Shown piece after piece: positions 1 through 11,657 of a stretch of DNA of 64,000 nucleotides. Origin of the DNA: Sanghuangporus weigelae (taxonomy: Eukaryota; Basidiomycota; Agaricomycetes; Hymenochaetales; Hymenochaetaceae); NCBI GenBank assembly GCA_033182465.1, contig CP137325.1, forward strand, positions 1,302,001 to 1,366,000, given 5' to 3'. The position numbers and the translations under genes are program-made. Positions within the stretch are counted from its first letter, which is position 1. Every line of letters begins with the position of its first letter. Below the pieces are notes generated by a model. It had not been told where the DNA came from, made no database searches, and worked only from the letters and a program-made list of their open reading frames with translations.

Positions 1-1988
1 GTTAGCTACGCTTCCGGTACTGATACTACGCGCAAGTACCTGAATCTTGTAGGTCGAGAACTGATATTTCAATTCTTGTTCACGGATCCTCATGATTCTA
101 TTCTCAAAATTCCGCTCCCACGCCATGAACTGATAGTTTATGGACGATAAGCATGGCAACATCAAACATGCGTAGGGACAAGCAAACCTTGAGCATTCTC
201 ATTGCGCCAAGTACCTGCAAATATAGCACCATGAGCAGCACACTCGCTGGCCGAGAAAGGTATGAAGTGCACCTCATTCATTATGGTCACCCGTTCATCA
301 CGAACTCTCATAAGTTTTTCTTGTACGCGCACGATAATCCTTCCAGCATAATTGTTAATCGGTAAGAACAAGCATGCAACAGCTAGACCGATGAGACCAG
401 AAATGCCTGGAGACGATCATTAGTCTATGAGATCAGAAATGCGGGAGATTCGAATATCCGAACCGAGAAGTTTGTAAAGGAAGAGTGCTCCGATGGTTAT
501 TTCAGCAGGCGAATCTGCGATACGTGGTTTCAGTAACTTTCATCATAGAAGCACTGGGATAATTAATAGTCGAACCAATCAGCGTGTAGAAATGCCAGAC
601 AAATTCAGCAACACGGTCGACATCGGTTGTCATGAGGATCATGATCTGGGCCTTGCTCGAGAAGTCCTCTTCCGCGCTCGCCTTGGAACTGCTCTTCGTC
701 GCTTTATCGGAGGACACGACGGTTGAGGTAACATCCTTCCGAACAAGGGTCTTCGCAAAGAGCAGCGTGTTGAGCTGCATTCGTATCTTGACTTGGAGAT
801 TCGTCAGAGCAAGAGACCATATCTGCTCGATGACGATTGCCAGGACGATACTAGACATGAAAAGTCCGACGCCGTATACCCATCCCCACGTGGGATCTCT
901 TTCCTCCAAATCCGACTCAAGATACGCAACTAGCTTTTGCATGAAAAGCATAGGTCCGTAAAAGAGCACTGAAATAACAAGCACACCCGAGACGAATAAC
1001 GCGAATCCCTTCTCGTTTGCACGAAGAAGTTGGTATGCGAGCTGCCAACCGGAACCTGGACGCGCGTGTCGCAAGCGATACTTCCGACAAGCGGCTTTCA
1101 TACGCGCAAATATGGTCGAAACGCGCATTTCCCCGGGCAATATGGGAAGGTCCGTAATCACAAGTGCTTCTGATGAGTATCCGAGCTTCACGACTTTAGT
1201 CGTATACGAGAAGAAAAGGGTCTCCCACAATGATGCCCCAATCATATCACAGACACTTTGCGTCCCTGAATCGGATGTCGACGTACGAGGACGAAGCTTG
1301 TTAAGATAGATTCGCTCGAGTGGAAAATGTAGTGCGGGGTCTCGTTTCATTCGGACCGAAATGAAAAAACCTAGTGCCCAAAGAACGAGCGAATTGTATC
1401 GGAAAATTCTTTGGCGCATATCCGCGACGGCATCCGACGGTAAGACCATCAATGCAGAAAGGGCAAACAAACCCAAAGTGGACAATGCAGACAAATGGAC
1501 GGTTAATCGTCCGTGCCAGCTCGAAGCGGGATTCCGAACTGCAAAGATCGAAAGTACCAACGCGTAAAGCGTGAATGTCGTTTGTAAAACATATGACAGT
1601 GCATCCCTTCCCCACCCATCAGCGAGTATCATTCGAACAAGATAGCCAACTTGGAGCAAGCCCAAGGCAACCATGATGACGAGCAGTGTCCATTTACGTC
1701 GCCGAATCTTTGGAACATTCAGGCTCTAACAGCGAGTTCAAGCAATTCGGAGAGACGTACACTTTTCCAAAACTTTTTCTCCTGCACCGGATCGCCATCA
1801 ACTACATCCTCAGGTTTCGTCACATCAAGCGGATCGTCCGCCTCTGAGCGTCCATTCAATAAGGCATCTTCTTCCTCGTCAAGTGGTAAATATACCCTTC
1901 CATTTTTCAACCACAGCTGCACCAGTAGGATAAGCGCACTGATCAAAGCGCTAGCGCAAAGTACGAAATTCGTCTCCAAGAGAAACAT
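1..1988 (-). CDS. ABCC-type (MRP/YCF1-like) ABC transporter A, 5' part, cut by window edge
   Basis: N-terminal part of a full-size ABCC exporter; the family moves conjugates and drugs across plasma or vacuolar membranes using ATP. The start at 1988 (MFLLETNF) aligns with the start of transporter D at 49987, and the two share the DP(F/L)(N/D)VTKPEDV motif followed by a hydrophobic TMD0. The linker helix and TMD1 follow, with the family motif [15 protein letters not shown] near 600. Shorter exons continue (SPAEITIGALFLYKLLG, then INNYAGRIIV...RVRDERVTIMNEV, then FMAWERNFE), and a donor site lies near 46. The nucleotide-binding domains are outside the window. Oddity: around 1719 the frame closes (VRA, then stop) and resumes one base out of phase as LNVPKIRRRK, which matches [11 protein letters not shown] in D. 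One base, probably from a CC run, is missing, and no intron can explain it. This is either a real frameshift, making it a young pseudogene, or a sequence error. The family call is firm; functionality is uncertain. Confidence 0.85.
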
Positions 1989-2492
1989 AACGCTCTTTCT
2001 ACCTGTCTGAAAAAGAAAAAGAAAACGCAAAACTCAGGATCACAATGCGTTTTGGCCAGATGTTCCGGAGATAGAGTTCAGTGAGAAGACGAAAACTTAC
2101 ATTTAGAGCTTTGCCACATCATTTATAGATACCTACTATGTCGGCTATACTATACCTTGTTCGTACGGGGCAGTGGCGACCTCCGGTGCTTCGCGCTCCA
2201 TTAATGTCGGTCGGCAAACGCCACTCGGGCATCTCAAATCAGATAAGATAAGATTAGATGGAGAGAGCCTTGCTCAATCCAATTTAATCGGATATCATTG
2301 GTGTAGCTGCGGGAGTGCCTGGCCTGGAACAAGTACAAGAATCCCGAGCGCGAAAAAAAGGACAAGGTCGAAGGACGGTCACCTGATCCCGAAAGCGCGT
2401 TATCTGCATATGTTCGTCTCGTCTGCAGTTCCCACGCACATCAAATCTTACATACCATTTCATACTTAAAATTTAGTAAACATTTTGACCAA
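1989..2492. other. Intergenic region upstream of transporter A
   Basis: No gene is seen here. The region lies between the start of transporter A and the inverted-repeat element at 2493, and presumably holds the promoter of A. No convincing TATA or factor-binding motif stands out. Confidence 0.4.
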
Positions 2493-3154
2493 TACAGTCA
2501 TTTACCGGTCCTTTGAACACCCAATACAGATGCGCTCGCCCAGCTCACCACACAGCCAATTTATATATTTAAAGTACATATTCTGATAGCCCTTGACGAG
2601 GGCAACATTCTCTATTTTTTTCAAGCTGTAAATTGTACAGGAGAAATTATTATCGATGAAAGAAAAAAGATGCAAGAATGTCACAAAAACCGCTCCTTTG
2701 AACACCGTGTGACATTAGAGTTTACCGTCACGGCGCTAGTTCTCGGGTATGGCAATACAACCGCCGATCTTAGCATGTTCCTCCCATTTGTCACACTTTC
2801 TGTTTATTTCCCCTGCATTAATTCGTAGAGTTATTGTTTTCTCTTCAAACTTTGCACAGATGTACCCATGACGATACTTTAGTGATATGTGCAGCTATCT
2901 TCTATATAAATTGGTCAGAACAAGCTCAAGAGCAATTGTTGCAAATTAGAATCAACCCAAAACAACCAAATTAGCCAGTGCACAATTTCTCTACACTGAA
3001 CGCAACACTCAAATTTTCTGAAATTTGATATTATCATTGGTACATATTCTCTGCATCAGTGTGATTTTTTTCGTGACAAGGGAAGAAGAATTGAGGGAGG
3101 AAATTCAAGTGTTCAAAGGAACGGTACTGTTTAAAGGACCGGTAAATGACTGTA
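2493..3154. mobile_element. Non-autonomous TIR element with TA flanks (Tc1/mariner-pogo-like MITE)
   Basis: The left end reads TACAGTCATTTACCGGTCCT from 2493. The right end, 3133-3154, is its reverse complement, giving a near-perfect inverted repeat of about 22 bp. Both ends are bounded by TA, the usual Tc1/mariner/pogo target duplication. A sub-terminal motif, CCTTTGAACAC, sits near 2510, recurs internally near 2696, and appears inverted near 3112. The interior of about 600 bp has only short random ORFs and no transposase. The superfamily is inferred from the TA and TIR only. Confidence 0.68.
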
Positions 3155-3694
3155 GAGCATATTGGCAACGTGTTTCAAGTTTTGATAAGGTGACGGCTCA
3201 TAGTTTTGTAAGCCCTGTAAGGAAGGTGGGGCTCTAATTAATGATAGCCTTTCGAGGAATAGTAAGTGACAACCAGTCGGATGCACACACTGAAGACCAC
3301 AGCCAAACTCATAGAAAATGCTGCATAAGTTGGCAGCTCCGTGATTCACTTAGCATTCACTATTTTGCTCTTTATGTGATGTCAGTTTGCATATTGGAGG
3401 GGACAAGTTTGCAATACAAGCAGAAGTTCGGTCACAAAACTGAGACTCTCAACGTAAGCGAGACGTGGCTACCGCGTAGCGATTTAGGTAACTGTCATTT
3501 TTCGATAGTGCGGGTATCATTTTTTGATATGGTCCGAAATTTTGACTGTTGCCAATATGCTCTAATAGAATCAATGTATTATTATATTAAGGTATCTACA
3601 ATGCTCAAGTGCCTGAAATCGCAAAATCGTCATGCAGTCATGAAAATATCGTAGAAATTACAAAGCGATCCCCCCGGATATCAAACAAACCAAA
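3155..3694. other. Intergenic, no gene seen
   Basis: AT-rich sequence between the TIR element and the 3' end of the DUF1769 gene. Only short ORFs without family resemblance are visible. It probably includes the 3' untranslated region of the DUF1769 gene. Confidence 0.4.
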
Positions 3695-4990
3695 TCAATC
3701 ATCCCCGACGCGCTCGATTGCAACACACCAGAACATTTTCGTATCAGCCACGCTTTGCCCGGGCTTCGGGCGTGCGCAGCAGACGAAACGTACAGGTTGG
3801 CCATCCCAGTATTTTGCAAGGTCGAAACTTATTCCACCTGGTAGGCATAACGCGAGTTCCGGGAAGGTGATGAAACCATAGCAGAAATCTGTCGTCAGCA
3901 CGTCCTGTAGGGAGAATCCAGCTCAGACTTTAGGTTAATCACTACATACGACGGGATTAACTTACATCTGGACCAAATGTCACTGCGCGTCTGTTCTCCG
4001 TACGGCTGAAGTGTGAGCGACGCGACTTGGCCGGATTACGTGACTTGCTCTTCTTCGATTCTCTCCTATTTGCAGGGAGGCTGTCTTCTGATGAAGAAGG
4101 GGAGGTAGTTGGAGAGGCTGAAGGATTTGGTCTGAATAGCAAGGAGTCGTCATCGCCAATGCTTTGCCGAGGAGGAAATGACGGCGGAATTTTGGAACGG
4201 GGAGAATATGTCAAATGGGGCATAGTGGAAACAAGCGGTGAGAGTGCCCAAGGTTGCTGCCCAGTGAGGTCATGCTCTAATGTTGGATCTATGAAGCTTT
4301 CGACCAAGATGTCAGTAAACCTATCAGACTAAGCAAAGTTGGATGCGTAACTTACTGCATGAATTTGAGAGCTGCACTTGACCCCCAAGGTAATTTTAAC
4401 GGACGATCGAAAGTATTTCCAAAAAGTATATCATCGACCGAGTAGGGTTGAAGAAATCGACCTATATGAGAGAACAATTACGTTAGCACTGCCAAGCAAG
4501 ATAAATTAAGCACACAGAAGAAAGAAGCACGCGTCCATCAAAGCTTTTTATAGAACACTCGCATCAGCACGAGACTCGTCAATTAAATCATCAGATGGTC
4601 TTCGCACGCTAGACGCATCAATATTAACGGTGCAGTGCAATTGAGATCACTTTTGAATTCAATTGGACAAGATCAAGGTATAACGAACCCAACTCTGGTG
4701 CACGCCACATACACTTAGCAACAGAGTATGGCGATGCAAGAGAAACATGTCCACGTCTGAAGCCACGACTCACCTTGCACCTGAATGCTCCACGTCACTC
4801 CCTGTCTGTCTGGTCTATCAAAATACTCGCTCTCCAGCACATTACCCTGCTCGTCCGTAAAGCCCTTGATATGTACCACAACGAGTCCTTCAAACACCTC
4901 AGAATTAATAGCATGCGGCTTGTTCGTATTTGCACAAATAGGTCTCAAAGAGTTGGGCGATGGACCAGCAAGGACACGAAGACGCGGCAT
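3695..4990 (-). CDS. DUF1769 (UPF0590-type) fungal protein
   Basis: A fungus-specific family of unknown biochemical role. There are four exons: 4990-4774 (MPRLRVLAGPSPNSLRPI... to TWSIQVQG), a second encoding RFLQPYSVDDILFGNTFDRP and LPWGSSAALKFM, a third encoding FIDPTLEHDLTGQQPWALSP followed by a Ser/Pro/Arg-rich linker, and a last (about 3903-3695) encoding FCYGFITFPEL, LPGGISFDLAKYWDGQPVRF and FWCVAIERV. These are the hallmark blocks of DUF1769 in the usual order: N-terminal strand, SIQxQGRFL, DPTLEHDL..PWALSP, and a C-terminal LPGGxSFDLxKYWDGQPVRFVCC. The linker with KKSKSRNPAKSRR is basic and probably disordered. The gene looks intact. Its 5' side faces the dead CFAP20 copy. No function is assigned. 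Confidence 0.9.
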
Positions 4991-5559
4991 GGTGGTGGTG
5001 ATGAGAGTGAAGCTACTAAGAGCGTGGACGAGCTCGAACGGTTCAAGAATGCGTCAGAAAGAACAGGTGATGGAAAATGGAAGAGAACGTGAGATGAGGA
5101 ATAATAAGATACTTATAAGACGCAGAGTAGACCGGCTACGTGCTGCGCAACGTGTGGAATGAAAGAGGGGTGTTTGGTGGGAGATGCCTGTGGCGGAGTC
5201 GGTCTCATCTCATCAGCGTGTCGCGCGCCTCTGCGCCGCCCAATGCCGATCCTTCCACATATAGACTAGCTTTCTCAGGGTCGTGTCTCACGCGTAGTGA
5301 TTCGTCAGCTCAGACCGACGACATTTAATCGAAAATTTGCTTACACTCTGGATGCGGCTATTTATCGCAATTGCAATCACCACATTGGGATTTTTCATTT
5401 CTGGGATAGAGACATCACATCAAGGATCCTGACGAGATAATTTCGTGAGCCTGGAACGGAAAATTTTCAGATATATCGTGCTGAAATGTTGTGTTCTTAC
5501 TTATATGCCCATCACGGCACTTAGAACTTTGTTCGCCTCTGCTCATCCTCCACTACGCT
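4991..5559. other. Intergenic, promoter side of the DUF1769 gene
   Basis: No gene recognised. The region runs from the DUF1769 start codon to the left edge of the inverted-duplication arm. The first part is purine-rich, and nothing resembles a known repeat. Confidence 0.35.
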
Positions 5560-6480
5560 ATTCGTGAATATTGTGCAGCCAGACATAACATCAATTTCTC
5601 GTTAACAGGGCATACTCTGTAGATCTGTTCCAGCATACGGCTCTAGTACTTAGACCAGACTCATTGATATCTACTCGTTGAATAATGCCGCGTTCCTGCC
5701 GCTGGAACCCAGGTGCGTTAGTCCCCGCTTCTCGTGGTTTTGAGAATGATGATGAATTATTCTGGTCTGGATATGATATGCGGCCATTCGAATGCAAGTT
5801 TTGTCGGACGATACTACATATCCGATTACCTATGCTAACAAAGTAATCCTGCTTCAGTACTTTTGATTCATCCAGAGCACTCGGGTTAACATATGCAAGT
5901 TTTCAGACTGGTGAAGGAGACCTCGGTCCTTTAAAGTGAGGATATCTGACCGTGCATGCAGTAATGGTACGATGCGTTGCTCTACTTTCCAAGCAGGTTC
6001 TTCGTGTTGCCGTCATATCGGAGTGGCGTTCTATGTTTCTATATGTCCATGTGATTGCAGCGGAAAGATCATGCACCAGAAGACAGCTCTTATAAACCGG
6101 TCTATGGTGCTAATATTCCTGTAGGTAGTCGCTCGTTTCGCTCATGTTGCGGTCGTGATCACGATCCGCCAAATCCGTGCGATGCTTTGCGCTTTCCAGA
6201 CGGACTATCCGGGCTTCGCACTGCTCGAATCAGCATTTCCATCTGATCAGTTCTTCACAGCAAGCAGGGTATGCTCATACGCAAATTCAAGACGATGAGA
6301 GTGACGTACTAAATAAGCACGTTGCAGGCGAACGTCTCGGAATGGCTGCGCCCCTGCCATTAGGAGTGCCGGGCAAAGTAACTTACGTTACGGTATATGC
6401 TAACTGACGACTTGAAGGAAGGACAGGGTTTGGCGGGGATAAACGCGGAACATTTCCTTGGGAATTCGAGCTAAATGCAT
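5560..6480 (+). pseudogene. Decayed second copy of the CFAP20-like gene
   Basis: Collinear with the intact gene at 34904-35957, on the opposite strand. Recognisable blocks, in order: GTGAATATTGTGCAGCC near 5563 (start region, NVVQPS in the good copy); ISDRACSNGTMRCSTFQA at about 5940-5990 (good copy IADRAGRNGVIRCSTFQ); FHLISSSQQAGY near 6240-6270; GKVTYVTVYAN near 6370-6405; and GTFPWEFELNASS near 6450-6480. The frame is interrupted repeatedly, and roughly 30 bases encoding DLGSMNQQ are missing near 6243. No start codon survives at the expected position. This is a dead copy of a host gene. Confidence 0.8.
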
Positions 6481-8060
6481 CGTCGCGATGAACGAATGCT
6501 CTGATTTACACTTCCGTTTGCGTGGTTCCCTCTGATTCCGCATCGAGGGAAACGTCATTACGTTTTTGCGGCAAAATGATTCGGGGGAAAGGCTTTACAG
6601 CGCCTGCTATATCTCGTGAGGGAGGAAAGTTCAAGGTTTGAGGGGATGAACACCTTTGAATACCGTCGTCAGAAGTTGCGATCGTGGGCAGAGGCAAGAA
6701 TGGACTAGCGTATGCATTCGTCGAGGCACGCTATGTGAACCAAGCCAAGTGTAGCTGGTCCGCAGCCGTTCAATCTCGTGGACCCTCGAAGTAATTCTTC
6801 ATGCATGCCGTCGCGTTCTGCGGCCCTACTGGTTCCTGAATTGTCCTCATCGTCACAGCCGAACCCTATCTAGCGTGCCGGTTGGAAGGGACCCGCTAGT
6901 CCCCGGCTACAGAGATATCGACTCACATGAATCAAATTCAGTCATGATGATCTCTTACGTTTCGTCAAGCTGTATAGGAACACTATGCTTCTGCCGTCAT
7001 GCCTCTCATCCGTCACCTTCGAACCTCCTTTATGTTTCTCCACTCAAAGGTACCCACAAAGATCTTAAAGCCTATCTGGAGAGAATCGAGGTGGAACGCG
7101 ATAGGAGAGCAGTTCATGTCACTTCTCTGACTTACGTGCCAGTCGCTCGTATATCTAATACCTCGTTGTCCTCAAGATGAAATTTATCTATGGCTCTTTG
7201 CACAGTCTGTGTAGAGGACCCATGCAGCTGGATCTATCTGTTCTCATGGCCATATCTTCCTTTTTCAAAACCATGATCTTGTTTAGCTTGCTTCTTAGCT
7301 AGCCTCAGGAAGCGATCTCTGCCGGCAGAAGCAGTGCAGACGCCTGGTCAACTTTTCCAAGCACTCCAAGGTGACTGCCATTCTAGTACTGGCACCCGTA
7401 CGCACGGTGTAGACATCCCGCTGCCGCATCCTAAGGAAAGACGAAACTCGAAGTCTGATTTTGATGTTCTGTGGAGCGTAAAAGGTTCTTTCATAAAGAT
7501 GAACAAGGGCTCTCAATGGTACAGCCACAAACAAGCATGTGGTGACTTGATTCTCCGCAACTTGAGTTCAAAGAATTCCATGACGTTTAGTGATGTACAG
7601 AACGTAGGAAACTTTGCAATGACGGCCGCCGCAAGTTATTTACTATGAACAACGCAATCTTCATGTCACGCCTTGTAGCTAGCCTGCAAGGATCAGAGAA
7701 AAGCGTGTTCGATAGACGTCTGTGGTGCGGATAAATTACGAAAGTTCCCAGAATCATTCCTGATGGCGTAGATGGGTCAAGAGTGGAACGCTCTTGTGTA
7801 CATGTCATGCCTCAACTCTTAGAGGGGAAATTGATTTGATTCATATACTCATGTTCCCACCAAGCTCCGACCTGCGTCCGGGTGGTTAAGGCGCGAGTGC
7901 CGACTATAGCCTATAGCATCTCGGTGATGGCCTGTTCTATTTCTCTGTACGGACCAGCATTACGGACCTCCAACGTTTCCATCCGGATGGAGGATCGTTG
8001 AGGTGAATGAACTCACGATAAACGTCCGGCACTGGGTGGTAACTTCGTCCCGGCTTGAAA
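5560..8060 (+). repeat. Left arm of a large inverted segmental duplication
   Basis: Read on the plus strand, this block aligns with the minus strand of 33230-35957. Besides the CFAP20 copy, several blocks match in the same order. Sequence around 6790-6840 matches 34540-34600 (GAAGAATTACTTCGA shared on the other strand). The GTGACATGAA..CACCTCGATTCTCTCC stretch near 7050-7130 matches 34240-34290. The AGAACCTTTT..GCTCCAC stretch near 7480 matches 33895. The AGGCCATCACCGAGATGCTATAGGCTA stretch near 7905-7930 matches 33343-33370. Both arms are strongly diverged outside the CFAP20 gene, so the event is old. A second, unidentified gene may have lain between 6,700 and 8,060, but its frames are broken in both arms. 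Confidence 0.75.
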
Positions 8061-8579
8061 GAAATGATAGATTTGAGAGACACTCTCAGTAAGGCAATTG
8101 GATGAAAGCGATTTCGTACGTCCCGAAGCAAAAACTAACAACAGATCAATCAGTTAATAAATCAATGCCCACATGAAGAAAGGAAGGGAGATAAAGGAAG
8201 GGGAAAAAATAGAACAAAACAAAAACTGGACGTTTCAATTTTTGGGGACGAATGATAATGAGTAAACCCTCATTGAACCCTGGCCAGTTCTTCCTTCCTC
8301 ACAAGATCATCCCGAAAGCCCTGTTTTGTCAACGAACCTTTTTCATGTGTTACAGCTTAGCTTTATAAGATATTATTTCCAGTCTTGCTCATGTGCCTGA
8401 AAGTACTAGAAAAAGGTTCGTACAGAAGCTCGCTTGAGGTTGTGTGTGCTGTTTTGATTTACATTTCCCACGATTCGCAATTTCGTCTTGGGGTAAAGAC
8501 AATTATTAGTCACGATCAGTCCAATCAACGACAATAGAAATTAACAGTGCATTGCATAAATTATCAAAGGCCAAAATGA

Positions 8580-10196
8580 CTATGACAGCGATTCATCCGA
8601 GTTACGCCCTATCCATTGAACTGCGAAAGATGCAGACGCAGTCTCCGATGCAGCAGCCAGTGATGGTGAGAATTCAGAGTTGCCTGCCCACCAGTAATGC
8701 GTAAGTTCAACGCTTGAGTAGGTCCTACAAATTGACAATGGCGCCAATGAGAAATGCTATATAAAGCCATTCGCAATACTCACAGGTTCAAACCGACAAT
8801 GATAGAACCGACGATGCCTGCCATTATAATCTTTGTCGGTCATTGCGATGTCCATTTCCACAGTGTAACCCTCACCCTGATACATAGAGAAAAAACAATA
8901 ATGATCAGATGTTCATGCATTGGGTTTACGGGCAGTAGACCAACATTTTCATACACGACCACATGTCGTCATCATTTGTCAACCGCTCAATAGTGTTTGT
9001 GTTGTATGGCATGAGATTGCCAACCTGAGCCATGAAGCTATCGGCAAAGAAGATCTGGCCAGTGCTGTTAAAATCATCTGATGATTAGCTGTGAGAGGTA
9101 AGGAGGTATTATAACGCTTACTGCACTGCACTGCACTGCCAGCATTAAAGGTACCATTATCCACGATAGAGCCATTGCCCTCCGTGTAGACTTTGATATG
9201 GAAATGCGTGGAGCAACCTGAGTACCATCCGGGAACAATAGAATATATCGTCAAATGCCCGCTCTCATCCGCTTGCCACACTCCTCTCAAGAAGCTCTAT
9301 TATAGTAGAAATTCTGAGTATCAATAATTGCAAAGAAATCTGCCAAGTTCACGTTGTTGTCACCGGGAGCATCAATCGAAATGAACGAATCTAAGTTGTC
9401 CTCTCCAGCATATGTTCCGCTAGCGGTGGAAATCTGACCACCAGCAGTGCCAGAAGGAAAGCCTGAAACACTGGGAGGAGCTACTCCAGCGCCTGTTCCA
9501 CCAGAATCAGCAGAAGCAGATGCGGCTTTGTTTCCGGAGCTGTAGTAAGCCAGTCAGAAATAAGCAACAAACTGGACCATTGAGGATGACATACTAGACT
9601 CCAGTGGGCATTGCGCAAGCGCAAGCAAGACCAGCATCAGCCCAGATGTTATATAATCATTCCCTGACTCAGCATGGAATTCATCAGTTGTTGAAAAAGC
9701 GGTCTTCTTACACAGAAACTAACTCGCAGATATCAACGTCGATAAAGTCAACATCTAGTTCCATAGGAACACCCTCTGAAGAACAAAAACAGTCAGTCGT
9801 ACCTTTGTTGCTGTGGAAGTTATGGCTTACGTTGACCCTGGGTGATATTCTGGCGTACGAGTTCACCAAGAATCTGATACGGACCCTGGGTAACCCCGGG
9901 AGTGAGGATGCAAAGCGAGTCATTCGCATTGTGCTTGAACTGCGAGAGATTATTGTAAGCACGCTTCCTCATACGTTCCACTTTGCGCTTCACAAGGGTC
10001 GCGTCACAATGCTTTTAGAGAGCGCGTCTGACAATCACGTGGCACTGCAGCATTGCTACGCCACTAGGCAGAGCACCATGAGCTGCAAATGTCATGTATG
10101 GTGAGTATCATAAAAGTCATGATGGGAACAATACCCACCGATGACTTGACTTGTACATGCTACGGCGAGTACAAGTGTAATAGTGAGTTTGAACAT
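8580..10196 (-). pseudogene. Secreted intradiol ring-cleavage dioxygenase-like gene, damaged
   Basis: The start at 10196 gives a signal peptide (MFKLTITLVLAVACTSQVIG). Family blocks follow: LCILTPGVTQGPYQILGELV, GVPMELDVDFIDVDICE, IWADAG...PTGVYSGN, DSFISIDAPGDNN, FLRGVWQADESGHLTIYSIV, PGWYSGCSTHFHIKVY and VHTGQIFFADSF. A 52-base intron starting GTGAAC joins GDNN to SFLRG, and another rejoins AV-HTGQIFF. The iron-ligand pair in THFH and the Tyr of PGWY are present. The Arg three residues before the first His, important in catechol dioxygenases, is Cys (TGC). The reading frame also holds a stop before KHCDATLV and another break just ahead of IWADAG, and the 3' end is unclear. The family oxidises aromatic diols, including lignin-derived ones. 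Probably a dead or dying gene; the family call is firm. Confidence 0.72.
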
Positions 10197-10728
10197 GGTG
10201 GAGATCGTACTGAAATTGCATAGCTCTGGAAGTTATTCGAGTTGGTTGAGATTCTGATGATCTGCCAGAGATCAAGCGGCCTATTATACTGCAGACATGT
10301 GTTTTTCATCTTTTTTTTCAGTTTTGTGATGCTGCGCATTCGTACGGCGGCCTCAACTTTACCCCTTAAGATCATCAAGAAGCGGAAGTAGTCTTGTGCA
10401 GTTAAACAAATGTAAGTAATTGACGACGCCTGATTCCCAGAGTCTGCAAAATCTCATAGATTCCGGAATGCACAATAATGCAGTATGTTTGATTGGTCCG
10501 ACTGCAGAGTTTTAGGGACATAAATATGCCCCGTACTTACAAGTATTGACCAAGTAGGCCCTTGAATGAGACAAATGCGAAAACAGCTTCAATATTTAGC
10601 TCAGCATGAGGTTAGCATGGATTGCATTAAAGGCGAAATCCAATAAAGCTCAGAAAATGATGCCAAGAAAACGTCGATCCCGGACTTGCCGAGGGAGCCA
10701 ATGATGGACCTCATATTATATCATCATT

Positions 10729-10858
10729 CACACTGGGCAAAAACTCATTCCGCACCCTTAGAAATTTTGATCGGAATGGGTGAGCTCTCATCCAATTGGC
10801 TCTTTTTCCATTCTGGGTAACATTTTCACGGTTCGGAAATGAGTTTTTGCCCGGTGTG
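10729..10858. mobile_element. Short hairpin MITE-like element 1
   Basis: About 130 bp. The ends are inverted copies: CACACTGGGCAAAAACTCAT at the left and the complement of CACACCGGGCAAAAACTCAT at the right. The middle also contains inverted CCCATTC..GATC-type sequence. It is too short to encode anything. It lies 16 bases from a second hairpin of similar size and design. Confidence 0.55.
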
Positions 10859-10874
10859 ATTGCCATCTTAATAC

Positions 10875-11002
10875 ACCTAGGGCAAAACCCTATTTCCGAA
10901 CCTGAAAAAATTGATCCAGAACTGGAAAGCTCACCTCTGATTGGCTGGATTCCAGTTCTGGATCAAAATTTTCAGGTTTGGAAATAGGGTTTTGCCCCAG
11001 GT
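10875..11002. mobile_element. Short hairpin MITE-like element 2
   Basis: About 128 bp, folding over most of its length. The first arm, from ACCTAGGGCAAAACCCTATT through TTGATCCAGAACTGGA, is mirrored by TCCAGTTCTGGATCAA through the GTTTTGCCCCAGGT end. Arms are about 50 bases with few mismatches around a short AT-rich loop. It resembles element 1 in size, the GGGCAAAA(A/C)C end motif and position, so the two may be relatives. Confidence 0.6.
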
Positions 11003-11006
11003 AATA

Positions 11007-11657
11007 TCTTAATATTAAAAACAGGACCGTACTTTTCTACACAGCCACCGCTGACTAAATTCGGACCTTGAACTTGATGAGTGCTTCTTTTCTCATTTCC
11101 TGCGTGATGCAAAGGTGATTCTACATTAAGGAGTTTGATCGCCGGTGATCTGCAGATCAATCTGCCTCCACACCACTTCATCAACACATTAATTCATTCT
11201 TTGAGGGAAAAAAACCAGAAAAAAAGCAGGGAAACTCAAAGCATGTATGCATTACATGAAGGTGCTCATAAGCCAAAGCACTATTCAAGCCTTGCTGGAA
11301 AAAAGGAAAAAACTAGGAAATTTTCGGACATGTATGCAATGAACAAATGTGATCAGCATCCAAAAACTCTGTTCCTCCTTGCACAATCCAATTCAGTGTG
11401 TCCCAGTAGACTGATTAATTTGGGTAAAGCTGTGAAAGTTTCTGCTAAATATGAACAGATCAGATAAGCTCAATGGAGTTCCTTTCATTTTCTTATTTCT
11501 GTACAATACATGCACAAATCAGTGCACCTGACTTCAAGCATACATACAACTGATGTGTTGGATTAATATCAAGTTGGATAGACAGAATAACTAGTGACAA
11601 AGACTATGATTTATGGCCAGCAGGGTTTTCGGCGAAGCTGAAAACACAAGTTGCTGG
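11007..11657 (+). repeat. Tandem 0.65-kb repeat, unit 1
   Basis: Direct repeat of the next unit, with long near-identical stretches (CTACACAGCCACC, GACTAAATTCGGACC, TCAGCATCCAAAAACTCTGT). It ends in a cruciform at 11617-11657: an outer CCAGCA/TGCTGG stem and an inner GTTTTCGGC stem around GAA with one mismatch. It contains an ORF of about 110 codons, but the same ORF differs in length and frame in unit 2, so coding is unlikely. Confidence 0.75.
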
